Source of the DNA: Salinibaculum litoreum
GTDB taxonomy: Archaea; Halobacteriota; Halobacteria; Halobacteriales; Haloarculaceae
Length of the DNA: 64,000 nt
Direction: 5' to 3'
NCBI GenBank assembly: GCA_009789175.1
Contig: CP046866.1
Span: 744,001-808,000, forward strand
The position numbers and the translations under genes were made by a program. Of this stretch, positions 15,404 to 23,006 are shown piece by piece. The notes under the pieces were generated by a model, which ran no database searches, was not told where the DNA came from, and was given only the letters and a program-made list of their open reading frames with translations. The number at the start of each line of letters is the position of its first letter. Position 1 is the first letter of the stretch.

Positions 15404-15444
15404 TTAACCAACATATTCTGAGATCCGCACCGAATGTTGGTTAA
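15404..15444. promoter_or_regulatory. 41-bp inverted repeat, copy 3
   Basis: Left arm TTAACCAACA (15404-15413), right arm TGTTGGTTAA (15435-15444), spacing 21. It lies 62 bases beyond the end of the fused cassette remnant, so it is at the 3' side of a cassette, as copy 2 is at the 3' end of polB2. Confidence 0.75.
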
Positions 15445-15506
15445 GACGTAACAGTGACGTCTGGCCACATACCGCGAGTCCCTGTCGTTAAATGCTATCA
15501 GATGAT

Positions 15507-16013
15507 TCAGACGAACGCATCCATCTCGCTTAGCAAGGTTCGCTCAGTCTGCTGGACCGATATCGAGACTGAGCTCGCCAATTCATCGTTGACCCTTGCT
15601 TCGAGATTTGACGGCGGTGCTCGCCCGTCCGTATTGAGAAAGATACGGGAGCCGATATCTGCGTCAAACCCGACGACCGTCAGTTGGTCGTCGACTGCGA
15701 AGCCGGTTGTCTCGATGTCGAACGCAACGGTATCGAGTCCCGTCATTTTGTGGCTTGCTTCCCGTTGTTCGAGTCCCCGTTCGGGCTCTTCGAGGCGTTC
15801 CTCGTGGTCGTCGAGGCGGGCCTCCTGTTCGAGATCGATGCTGAGCAGCGCCGGCAGCAGCGGGTTCTGGTGGTTCAACAGCCCGCTCGCGTCGGCGTGC
15901 TCGCGGGCGTACTCGAACAGCCGGTCGAAGCGCGGCTGGTCGCGACGCCGCCGTCGGCAGCTTCCCACCCCAGGACGCGACCATCGTCCAGAAGTCGATA
16001 GTATACTACCCAT
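15507..16013 (-). pseudogene. Fused remnant: polB2 start, coiled-coil gene, exonuclease start
   Basis: Read leftward from 16013, the DNA first matches the polB2 start with a one-base deletion (frame-corrected: FLDDGRVLGWEAADGGVAT). At the shared sequence GGCGTCGCGACCAGCC it switches to the small coiled-coil gene (RRDQPRFDRLFEYAREHADA, then LLNHQNPLLPALLSIDLEQE). It then runs into the exonuclease start (MTGLDTVAFDIETTGF) and stops after 77 exonuclease residues (LLSEMDAFV). The intact versions are at 11369, 17908 and 17267. This is a collapsed second copy of the cassette. The open frame might still be translated, but domain pieces are incomplete. Confidence 0.85.
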
Positions 16014-16142
16014 CCTACTCGCTCACGCCTCCGTCGTTCGCTTTCCAGAACTCGCCTGGTTGGATTCAGCCGGTGTACTCTCCATGAGTGGAATATAGTA
16101 TTTCACCAAAGAACTATGTTCCTCTGATCCGTGTGTTTCTAT

Positions 16143-16730
16143 ATGAACGACCGAAACCCACCAGATGAGTTTGTAGACGTCAACGAAGCGGTTGGTGAGG
16201 AATGGGAAGCAGAAACAACACCCTATGAGCGCATTCGACACGTCGTTGCGCATACGTACAGCCCCGTCTCAGCTGATGCCGTAGCTGACGATGCACGGAC
16301 GGCTCCAAAGACCGCTCGAAAGCACCTGAACACACTCGCAGACGAGGGGTTTGTCGAGACGACACCCGGCGAACAGGGTGGCACGCTCTATCGGCGCTCA
16401 CCTGAATCACTCGTCGTCGAACAGGCTGCCGACATCCTTGAGCACGTCTCGACCGATGAACTCGTCACCCGAATTCAGGAGATGCGCGAGCAGCTCACCG
16501 ATTATCGGTCCGAATTCGGTGTTGATTCCCCCGAAGAATTGGCGGTCAACCAGACGAACCAGGCCCTCAGCGAGACCGGGTCACAGGACGAGATCGACCC
16601 AGAGACGATTCGTGAGTGGAAGACGCTCCGACGGAATCTCGCGTTCGCGAACGCTGCCCTCTCGATCGGCAACGCCGAGCAGTTCGTCGATAGTGACCGT
16701 CGCTCGACTGACGACAGCGTCCCTGCCTGA
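16143..16730 (+). CDS. DUF7342-like winged-helix protein
   Basis: A 195-residue protein with a winged helix at residues 28-85 (YERIRHVVAHTYSPVSADAVADDA, then TARKHLNTLADEGFVETTPGEQGGTLYRRSPES). A helical C-terminal half follows (VVEQAADILEHVSTDELVTRIQEMREQL). Haloarchaeal proteins of this layout are annotated DUF7342 and are commonly paired with the gene that follows here. The start MNDRNPPDEF at 16143 is preferred over a Met four codons upstream. Likely an antitoxin-like repressor of its own two-gene operon; this role is inference. Confidence 0.75.
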   Translation: MNDRNPPDEFVDVNEAVGEEWEAETTPYERIRHVVAHTYSPVSADAVADDARTAPKTARKHLNTLADEGFVETTPGEQGGTLYRRSPESLVVEQAADILEHVSTDELVTRIQEMREQLTDYRSEFGVDSPEELAVNQTNQALSETGSQDEIDPETIREWKTLRRNLAFANAALSIGNAEQFVDSDRRSTDDSVPA

Positions 16731-16733
16731 GCA

Positions 16734-17216
16734 ATGCGGGATTCGCCTGACCAAGCAGAAACCCATACTCTCCGGGGAGCTGCGGATCGGCCGGTGCTAC
16801 TGACGATTCGTGATGTCGTCGAGGAGATGGAACCGCTCGCAACACCTGAACTCGACGACTACCTCGATCCATCAGTCCTCGAAGTCGTGCTTGATGATGG
16901 ACTGTGTGGGGCCGAGGACGCCCGGATCGATATCCAGTGGACGACACGAGATGATTACAAGTTCCATTACACGGACACGGAAGGGGTGAATCTGCGCTGG
17001 GGGAAGCACCCACACGCAGGAGACTATATCCACGTCCCCGGATTAGAACACTATCATCCACCGCCGAACGCGAGTTCTGATCCAGACGAGGTCGAAGCGT
17101 CCTGTATTTCACAATCTCCTGAAGAATTGGTCACCCGCGCGGTCCTTAAACTCTGGCGGGTCGCCTACCACACGGACTCGTATGAACCACTCAACGCAGG
17201 TCGTAACCCACCGTAG
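16734..17216 (+). CDS. Partner hypothetical protein of the DUF7342-like gene
   Basis: A 160-residue protein starting MRDSPDQAETHTLRGAA. It begins three bases after the previous stop, so the two are co-transcribed. Conserved-looking features are ARIDIQWTTRDDYKFHYTD, NLRWGKHPH and HVPGLEHYHPPP, rich in His, Trp and Tyr. The pair HTH gene plus this gene recurs in haloarchaeal accessory regions and behaves like a two-gene addiction or defence module by context only. No catalytic motif was recognised. Confidence 0.65.
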   Translation: MRDSPDQAETHTLRGAADRPVLLTIRDVVEEMEPLATPELDDYLDPSVLEVVLDDGLCGAEDARIDIQWTTRDDYKFHYTDTEGVNLRWGKHPHAGDYIHVPGLEHYHPPPNASSDPDEVEASCISQSPEELVTRAVLKLWRVAYHTDSYEPLNAGRNPP

Positions 17217-17266
17217 GAACCATCCGGGTGCTTTCCTTTGCGAACCCCCACTGAGAAGCGAGTTCT

Positions 17267-17911
17267 TCAGGCGATAGGCTCCAGCGACTTCATAGAGAAA
17301 TCTGACTTTGAACAATACCGTTCTGCAAGCTCCATCAACGCTCGAGTCCGTCGGATATCCGCGACATTGTGGATGATGAGTGGCTCGTAGGCTCCCTCCT
17401 CCCATGCGGTGACTGCCTCGCTACTGTCGGTGAATGGATCCAGGTCGTTCAATCCGGCGCCGATCAGTTCCTCGTAGACGCCACTCAGCGTGTCTTCACT
17501 CGTATTGAAGCGTGTCTCGAAGACATCCATCACGTCGACGTATGGCAACGTGCCAAAGGGCCACTCGAGCCCGTGCGTACAGAGCCGTGTGCGAAGGAAC
17601 GGGAGGTCGAACCCTCCGTTCCACCGCTCCCCGTTGTACGCAACGAGCTTTGCATCACGTTGGGTGAGTGTCGATGTGACAAACGTCGCCAGTTCGTTCA
17701 GGAGTTCCTGTTCGCTGTCGTGGAGTGAGAGCTGTACCGGTGTCTGGAGGGCGTCGTTGAGCCGATCTGCGAGGCCTGCTTCTGATGTCGTCCCGGTATG
17801 GAGAAATACCCGCGACGAGACCGCTGAATCGAACCCAACTACTGTGAGTTCATCATCGGCCTGAAATCCCGTCGTTTCGATATCGAATGCAATCGTCGTC
17901 AACTCCGTCAT
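17267..17911 (-). CDS. DEDD-type 3'-5' exonuclease (RNase H-like)
   Basis: A 214-residue protein with Exo I AFDIETTGF (residues 8-16), Exo II LVAYNGERWNGGFDLPFLR (about 88-106) and Exo III LIIHNVADIRRTRAL (about 180-194). The four acidic residues expected for the DEDD fold (Asp and Glu of DIET, Asp of GFDLP, Asp of VADI) are present. Such enzymes remove 3' ends of DNA or RNA. Its start overlaps the stop of the coiled-coil gene (ATGA type), and this gene closes the three-gene operon with the RecA-like gene. Given PolB2 nearby it may trim primer ends in lesion bypass; that is inference. Confidence 0.85.
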   Translation of the reverse strand: MTELTTIAFDIETTGFQADDELTVVGFDSAVSSRVFLHTGTTSEAGLADRLNDALQTPVQLSLHDSEQELLNELATFVTSTLTQRDAKLVAYNGERWNGGFDLPFLRTRLCTHGLEWPFGTLPYVDVMDVFETRFNTSEDTLSGVYEELIGAGLNDLDPFTDSSEAVTAWEEGAYEPLIIHNVADIRRTRALMELAERYCSKSDFSMKSLEPIA

Positions 17912-18228
17912 TCTACACCTCCAGTGGTACCTTCGGCGGACGATTGCTGCTGTTCGCCCCCGGTTTCCGAAAGCCGTTGCTCAAGCTCTGTCAGGCGTTC
18001 CTCGTGGTCGTCGAGGCGGGACTCCTGTTCGAGATCGATGCTGAGCAGCGCCGGCAGCAGCGGATTCTGGTGGTTCAACAGCCCGCTCGCGTCGGCGTGC
18101 TCGCGGGCGTACTCGAAGAGCCGGTCGAAGTGCGGCTGGTCGCGACGCCGCAGTGCCCGGCGGAACTCACCCCACCGCTCTTCGATTGCCCGCAGCGCAT
18201 CTCGGTAGGTTGGGTTCGTCCGCCCCAT
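17908..18228 (-). CDS. Small coiled-coil protein of the PolB2 cassette
   Basis: A 106-residue protein starting MGRTNPTYRDALRAIEERW. Central segment HFDRLFEYAREHADASGLLN and LPALLSIDLEQESRLDDHE lead into a heptad-like helix (ERLTELEQRLSE). It starts two bases after the RecA-like stop and overlaps the exonuclease start, so translation is likely coupled. Small uncharacterised proteins accompany PolB2 and RecA-like genes in other archaea. It may bridge polymerase and RecA-like subunits, by analogy with bacterial ImuA/ImuB mutasomes; this is inference. A truncated paralogue is in the remnant at 15507. Confidence 0.75.
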   Translation of the reverse strand: MGRTNPTYRDALRAIEERWGEFRRALRRRDQPHFDRLFEYAREHADASGLLNHQNPLLPALLSIDLEQESRLDDHEERLTELEQRLSETGGEQQQSSAEGTTGGVE

Positions 18229-18230
18229 CG

Positions 18231-19181
18231 CTATCGTCCTCCTGCCCCGGTTGCGGTCCACGCATCGAGCAAGGGGTCCGCAGTGGCCGCCACCGTCTCA
18301 CCGTCAGCGGTGACGCCCGTCCCGACACCTTCCGGGGTCGGCGTCGACGGCGCCGGCGTCGTCGATTCCACGCCGACCTGCGTGGCGCGTGCCGCGAGCA
18401 GCTGTCGCCAGTACGCGAACGTCGTCTGGTAGTACGCGCCGTCGTCGACGGGATAGACGAGCGTCTCGAAGTCTTTGCCGACGACCCGTGGCCCCATCCG
18501 AGTCTGCTCGCACTCCAGGTGGTGGTCGGCGACCGTCGCGACTGACTCGGTGAATTCGTTTCGTTCGTTTCGCGTAACGAGCACCGGGATGTCGTACCCA
18601 TCGGCGTAGGTCGCCAACCGGGCAAGGGTGCGGGCCTGGAGGGTTTTCGCGTGGGTTTCGCCGAGGGTACCGTCGGCGCGGTACTGGGTGTCGACCGCCG
18701 GCGCGACGATGAGGGCGGGCGTGTGGGGCGACGTGTCCTCGTCACGACCTGGCGCCCCTCGACCGGCCGCCCCGGCATCGGCGGTGGACATCTGGATTGC
18801 TTTGTTCACTGCCGTCGAGAGATTACAGACGGCGCCGTAGTGCTGGTAGGCGGTAAATCCGCGTGCCACGTGGATTCGGTTGAGCAACCGTTGACTGGGG
18901 GCTATCTGCGTCAGCGTGGCCGTCGTCGCATAGCCGTTTGCGTCAACCCAGAAAGCAGGCCCATCGTGTAGGAGGAGATGATCGAGTACCAATGACTGAA
19001 GGATCGGAACACCCCGATCACCTTCGACATCGAGGAGCGTGATACCGTCCTCAAGGGAGGGAAGCAGCATTCCGTCCGTCGCGGGATCGGCTTGATTAGC
19101 CAGATTCTGGTTGCGGTCAGCGCTCCGTTTTGGCTGGTCTACCGCCAATCGGTTTGACGTCGATGTGGAGCGGTCGGGCAT
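18231..19181 (-). CDS. RecA/RadA-like protein without Walker A motif
   Basis: A 316-residue protein from MPDRSTSTSN at 19181. The region LPSLEDGITLLDVEGDRGVP, then LQSLVLDHLLLHDGPAFWVD has the layout of a RecA/KaiC core, but the phosphate-binding GxxxxGK(S/T) loop is missing. HVARGFTAYQHYGAVCNL and TPALIVAPAVDTQYRADG are the other core strands. Inactivated RecA-like proteins co-occur with archaeal PolB2 and are compared with ImuA in bacterial damage tolerance. First gene of an operon with the coiled-coil and exonuclease genes. The promoter-like repeat just upstream (19205-19235) is shared with polB2. A Met six codons upstream (19199) is possible. Confidence 0.75.
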   Translation of the reverse strand: MPDRSTSTSNRLAVDQPKRSADRNQNLANQADPATDGMLLPSLEDGITLLDVEGDRGVPILQSLVLDHLLLHDGPAFWVDANGYATTATLTQIAPSQRLLNRIHVARGFTAYQHYGAVCNLSTAVNKAIQMSTADAGAAGRGAPGRDEDTSPHTPALIVAPAVDTQYRADGTLGETHAKTLQARTLARLATYADGYDIPVLVTRNERNEFTESVATVADHHLECEQTRMGPRVVGKDFETLVYPVDDGAYYQTTFAYWRQLLAARATQVGVESTTPAPSTPTPEGVGTGVTADGETVAATADPLLDAWTATGAGGR

Positions 19182-19201
19182 ACTCCAGTAGATGCCCACG
19201 T

Positions 19202-19240
19202 ACCAGATAAGCCGTGGCGTGTCGCTTCCGCATTTCCAAG
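19202..19240 (-). promoter_or_regulatory. Promoter-like repeat, copy 3 (RecA-like operon)
   Basis: The minus strand reads CCTTGGAAATGCGGAAGCGA then CACGCCACGGCTTATC, closely matching the block upstream of polB2. It ends about 25 bases before the start of the RecA-like gene, consistent with a TATA element at TTAT. Confidence 0.6.
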
Positions 19241-19407
19241 GAATGACTGAGTAATGCGGTAAATCGGACTCAGGCGCTGGATTTTCGCGATCGTCCGAAG
19301 GTTTCCGAGAAGGCTTCCAGAATGACCTTGGTTCGGATGGTTCGTAGCGAGTGGCCCCAACCTTTCAGGCTGGGTCTGAGCGACAACACGGCCCGACAAT
19401 CCAGGTG

Positions 19408-19551
19408 CTACGGCTTGTCTGGATGTTCCACCGCCTCTAGACCGGCTTCGATAATCTCTTGATAGGCTTCTTCAAGGTCCTTGTCCTCTTGTTCGGCGTA
19501 GTCTTTCACCCGCCCATTCAATGTGTGCGAGATGTCGATGTTCGGTCGCAT
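19408..19551 (-). CDS. Small RHH-like protein beside TnpB element 2
   Basis: A 47-residue [23 protein letters not shown] then helix-rich [21 protein letters not shown] short beta strand ([10 protein letters not shown]) followed by two helices fits a ribbon-helix-helix protein. It is divergent from the TnpB gene, with starts 39 bases apart, so it may control that gene or belong to the element. Similar short genes are often seen next to haloarchaeal tnpB genes (recollection). Confidence 0.6.
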   Translation of the reverse strand: MRPNIDISHTLNGRVKDYAEQEDKDLEEAYQEIIEAGLEAVEHPDKP

Positions 19552-19559
19552 CGTTTGTG

Positions 19560-20958
19560 TCCAAAAGACATTTAGACATTCGGGCACAAATGTCTGTTGT
19601 CGTGAGGCGAACCAATACGTTCGCGGTGCGCCCGCTCTCCAAGCAGGATGAGCAGCTGCTCCGCGAGTTGTTGGACGCCTCCGCCAGCCTGTGGAACGAA
19701 CTCAACTACGAGCGCCGCCAGAACTTCTTCGACGGCGACTCCGTGTGGGATACTGCCGACTACCGCAAACAGTACGTCGGCGTCCTCGGGTCCGCTACTG
19801 CCCAACAAGTCATCCGTAAGAACAGCGAGGCGTGGCGGTCGTTCTTCGCCGCCTGCGAAGATGGCGAGGACACAGCCCCTCCCGGTTACTGGGGCAACGA
19901 GGAGGCCGGTAGAGAGTTGCGGACGTACATCCGTAATGACTCCTACACCATCGAAACTGGTGAACGGAGTCGCCTCGAAATCCCGGTCGGCCAAGACCTG
20001 AAAGATGAGTACGGACTTGGCTACTACGACCGCCTGCGGCTCGAAGTTTGCGGCGCTCCCAAGTGGGATGGCGAACAGGGCCGATTGGAACTGTACTTCG
20101 ACGAGATCGACGACACGTTCAGAGCCATTCAGCCTGTTACTGTCCCGGATTCTCGACAGGATTCACCACTGGCTTCCGAAGAAGCCGCTCTAGACGTGGG
20201 CGCGAACAATCTCGTCGCCTGTACCACCACCACCGGCCAACAGTATCTCTACGAAGGACGCGACCTGTTCGCCCGCTTCCGTGAAACCACCGAAGAAATC
20301 GCGAGGCTCCAATCGAAACTCCAAGAGGGCCGAAACAGCAGTCAGCGGATTCGATCCCTGTACCGCAAGCGAACGCGCCGCCGCGACCACGCCCAAGACG
20401 CTCTCGTGCGGAATTTGATCGAGCGAGTATACGACGAGGGTGTCGATACGGTGTACGTCGGCGACCTTACGGACGTGCTGGTGGACTACTGGAGCGCGGA
20501 AGTGAACGAGAAAACCCACCAGTTCTGGGCGTATCGCTCGTTCATCGATCGTCTCGCCACGACCGCCGAGGAGTACGGTATCACGGTCGAAGTCCGATCA
20601 GAAGCATACACGACGGCGGAGTGTCCAGTGTGTGGCGAACGAGAGAAGACGGAACGAAACGGTGACGTTTTCCGCTGTTCGTGTGGCTCTGAGGGGCACG
20701 CCGACCTCGGTGCGTCACGGACATTCCTCGAACGACAGGCTGGCGTAAATCTGGACGTCGGGTCGATGGCACGGCCTGTGCGCCTCAAGTGGGACGACCA
20801 TATCTGGTCGGAGTTATCACGCTCTCCCGAGAGGGCCAGTCCCAACGAGGAGCGCACAAACCGGAGTACCCGCACGGGGAAACTTGCCTCCGTGGGTGCG
20901 GCATAGCCAATATCCCCACCGGTGGAATCCCATTCCCCTAAGGATGGGAGGATGTCAA
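19560..20958 (+). mobile_element. TnpB-only IS200/IS605-type element 2
   Basis: Contains tnpB and ends with a hairpin CCCATTCC-CCTAA-GGATGGG followed by GGATGTCAA at 20950-20958, the same end as element 1. The left end lies near 19560-19590, by the tnpB start. The bases after 20958 would be the guide segment of its omega RNA. No tnpA is present. Confidence 0.75.
19590..20906 (+). CDS. tnpB: TnpB RNA-guided nuclease-like protein 2
   Basis: A 438-residue IS1341-type TnpB from [20 protein letters not shown]. RuvC I is [17 protein letters not shown], the motif II region is [13 protein letters not shown] with Gly at the usual Glu position, the zinc ribbon is CPVC ... CSCG and RuvC III is GHADLGAS. 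It is a close relative of element 1 (same DITDVL and [14 protein letters not shown] segments). The zinc ribbon is four residues shorter between Cys pairs than in copy 1. It lies upstream of SRAP, splitting the promoter-like repeat at 21010 from the RecA-like operon. Confidence 0.9.
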   Translation: MSVVVRRTNTFAVRPLSKQDEQLLRELLDASASLWNELNYERRQNFFDGDSVWDTADYRKQYVGVLGSATAQQVIRKNSEAWRSFFAACEDGEDTAPPGYWGNEEAGRELRTYIRNDSYTIETGERSRLEIPVGQDLKDEYGLGYYDRLRLEVCGAPKWDGEQGRLELYFDEIDDTFRAIQPVTVPDSRQDSPLASEEAALDVGANNLVACTTTTGQQYLYEGRDLFARFRETTEEIARLQSKLQEGRNSSQRIRSLYRKRTRRRDHAQDALVRNLIERVYDEGVDTVYVGDLTDVLVDYWSAEVNEKTHQFWAYRSFIDRLATTAEEYGITVEVRSEAYTTAECPVCGEREKTERNGDVFRCSCGSEGHADLGASRTFLERQAGVNLDVGSMARPVRLKWDDHIWSELSRSPERASPNEERTNRSTRTGKLASVGAA

Positions 20959-21006
20959 TGGGCGCGATCTGGGCGAGTGTACTAGTTGTCCACAGTCCCG
21001 ATACGC

Positions 21007-21043
21007 TTCGCCGTGGCGCTTCCGCGTTTCAGGAAAGCCACGA
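21007..21043 (-). promoter_or_regulatory. Promoter-like repeat, copy 4
   Basis: The minus strand reads TTTCCTGAAACGCGGAAGCG then CCACGGCGAAGCGTATC, matching the elements upstream of polB2 and the RecA-like gene. It now points at TnpB element 2 from behind, so it probably lost its gene when the transposon arrived. Confidence 0.5.
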
Positions 21044-21111
21044 GATAGATGGCAGCCCGATCTCGGTCGTCGTGTTTGTGCGGACGATTGACTATTTCCG
21101 CTGCCGCTCAG

Positions 21112-21153
21112 TTAACCAACACACCGGATCTTCCGGGGCTGTTTGTTGGTTAA
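21112..21153. promoter_or_regulatory. 42-bp inverted repeat, copy 4 (SRAP)
   Basis: Left arm TTAACCAACA (21112-21121), right arm TGTTGGTTAA (21144-21153). The right arm ends 68 bases before the SRAP start. The rest of 20959-21221 has no gene. Confidence 0.75.
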
Positions 21154-21221
21154 GAACATCGGCCCTGACGCGAAGTTCCTGTGCGACCACGTTGAAGATG
21201 CTTCCCTCCGAACTCCTCGGT

Positions 21222-21908
21222 ATGTGTGGCCGAAACTCGCTCTTCATCGACCAAGCAGACCTCGAGGCCCGCTTCGATGCCGAGGTCGTCGCGGACGGCG
21301 GGTACACACCCCGATACAACATCGCACCTGGTGACGACCTCCACATCATCACGAACGAGGCTTCCGACGAGATCGATGCCTACCACTGGGGGTTGATTCC
21401 GTTCTGGGCGGACGAACCCGAGGAGGGCATCATCAACGCTCGCTCCGAGACTGCCGACGAGAAACGCGTCTTCGAGCGGGCGTGGGAATCACGTCCCTGC
21501 CTCGTCCCCTCGTCAGGGTTCTACGAATGGAAATCGCCGAACGGTGGGTCGAAACAGCCCTATCGGATTTACCGGGAGGACGACCCCGCATTCGCGATGG
21601 CCGGGCTCTGGGACGTCTGGGAAGGCGACGACGAGAGGATCTCGTGCGTCACGATTCTCACGACGGAGCCGAACGACCTGATGAACTCAATCCACGACCG
21701 GATGCCGGTCGTCCTCCCGCAGGACGCGGAATCTGACTGGCTCGCCGCAGACCCGGACACCCGCAAGGAACTGTGCCAGCCGTATCCGAAGGACGATCTG
21801 GACGCCTACGAGATCTCGACGCGGGTCAACAACCCTGGCAACGACGATCCTCAGGTCATCGAGCCGCTAGACCACGAGCAATCGGGCCTCGGCGAGTTCA
21901 GTTCCTGA
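21222..21908 (+). CDS. SRAP domain protein (HMCES/YedK family)
   Basis: A 228-residue SOS-response-associated peptidase family protein. It starts MCGRNSLF: after Met removal Cys becomes residue 1 and forms a thiazolidine crosslink with abasic sites in single-stranded DNA, protecting them. Other conserved parts are PRYNIAPGD, YHWGLIPFWAD (the WGL.P.W signature), INARSETADEK, RPCLVPSSGFYEW and MNSIHDRMPVVL with the active-site His. The start at 21222 is fixed by the need for Cys at position 2. It sits with PolB2 and the inverted repeat, suggesting a DNA-damage tolerance set. Confidence 0.95.
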   Translation: MCGRNSLFIDQADLEARFDAEVVADGGYTPRYNIAPGDDLHIITNEASDEIDAYHWGLIPFWADEPEEGIINARSETADEKRVFERAWESRPCLVPSSGFYEWKSPNGGSKQPYRIYREDDPAFAMAGLWDVWEGDDERISCVTILTTEPNDLMNSIHDRMPVVLPQDAESDWLAADPDTRKELCQPYPKDDLDAYEISTRVNNPGNDDPQVIEPLDHEQSGLGEFSS

Positions 21909-21926
21909 TAGCTGACGGGATCACGG

Positions 21927-22955
21927 TCACTGCATCGGTGACGCCGCCGCTGAATCGACGAGCGAGTACTCTCGATCCCGACTCGTCCCTTCCGCCTCGA
22001 GGAGGTTGTACTGCTCCATCTTCGAGAGGTACGTGCGGATAGTCCGCTTCGTCCGTGGATCATCGACCTCCTCGGTATAGCGCTCGTGAATCTCGCTCGG
22101 CCCGACCGGGCCGTGCTCGCGAACGATGTCGTAGACGACGCGCTGGTGGGGCGTGAGCGAGTCAAGGCTCTTCTGCTTGATCTGGGCTCGAGCATCCTCG
22201 GCGGCGTCCAGGAGAATGTCGTCGGTGATGCGCTCGTGGTTCTCGCGATCGGCCTTGCCGGCGGCCGTTCGAAGGATGCCGATTGCGAGGCGGGCGTCGC
22301 CGGCGGCCGCGTCGGCGATCCGGTAGAGCTGGTCGTCGGTGATGACGTCCTCATCGAGTCCCCACTTCGCCCGCGCACTCAGGATGTCGTACAGCTGCTC
22401 GTCGTGGTACTTGTCCATCCGGACGTGTTCGCTGGAGCGCAGCCGGCTCACGAGGCGGTCGTCGACGCGGCTGAACAGCTCCTCTTCCTTGTTCGCGATA
22501 CAGATGATCGCGAACTGCGGGAGGCTGTGGAGGTCGTAAATGACGCTGGGGTCCTCCAGTTGGTCGACCTCGTCGAGAATGACGACGGTCCGCGGGCCGT
22601 CATGCTGCTGGAGGCGGTCGACGAGTTCGTCATGCGGCGTCGACTGCCGGTGGATGTCGATGGTCGCGCCGAGGTCGTCGAGGATCTGGTAGAGCGTGCG
22701 GAACCGGGTGTAGTTGCGCCAGCAGTTGACGTAGGTAGTCTCGACGTCGAGGACCTCTTCGCGGAGCCGTTCCGTGACGAACTTCGAGATACAGGTCTTG
22801 CCAGCGCCGCTGGGTCCGGTGACGATGGCTGTGTCGGCGGGTTCACCGTTCGTGATGGGTTCGAGGACGCTGGAGAGGTGGTTGACTTCGGCGTCGCGAT
22901 GCTCGACTTCCCGAGGAACGAATCCGGCCCGGAGGACACGAGCATCGCGAATCAT
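21927..22955 (-). CDS. orc: Orc1/Cdc6 replication initiator (second)
   Basis: A 342-residue AAA+ protein. It starts MIRDARVLRAGFVPREVEHR, with Walker A GPSGAGKT (about residue 47-54), Walker B VVILDEVDQLED (about 123-134), sensor I IICIANKEE and arginine/sensor region DARLAIGILRTAAGKAD. The winged helix ends it (PSEIHERYTEEVDDPRTKR). It is shorter than the first Orc and only distantly related, so the two likely recognise different boxes. GTTTCCGGAAAC boxes lie just upstream at 23007-23110. Short Orc1/Cdc6 genes like this are often plasmid- or element-borne. Confidence 0.93.
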   Translation of the reverse strand: MIRDARVLRAGFVPREVEHRDAEVNHLSSVLEPITNGEPADTAIVTGPSGAGKTCISKFVTERLREEVLDVETTYVNCWRNYTRFRTLYQILDDLGATIDIHRQSTPHDELVDRLQQHDGPRTVVILDEVDQLEDPSVIYDLHSLPQFAIICIANKEEELFSRVDDRLVSRLRSSEHVRMDKYHDEQLYDILSARAKWGLDEDVITDDQLYRIADAAAGDARLAIGILRTAAGKADRENHERITDDILLDAAEDARAQIKQKSLDSLTPHQRVVYDIVREHGPVGPSEIHERYTEEVDDPRTKRTIRTYLSKMEQYNLLEAEGTSRDREYSLVDSAAASPMQ

Positions 22956-23006
22956 CTTTCTCTGAGAGATTGATTTCGGTTCAGGTTACAAAAGCCTGAC
23001 CGGGTT

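Noticed and set aside
8172-21153. Idea that the four inverted repeats are Xer/dif sites
   Set aside because: Spacers of 17-22 bases are far longer than the 6-8 bases of dif sites, so simple Xer recombination is unlikely.
22086-22973. 295-codon plus-strand frame opposite the second orc gene
   Set aside because: Antisense of an AAA+ gene with Walker motifs; Val/Glu/Asp-rich frame without a recognisable family.
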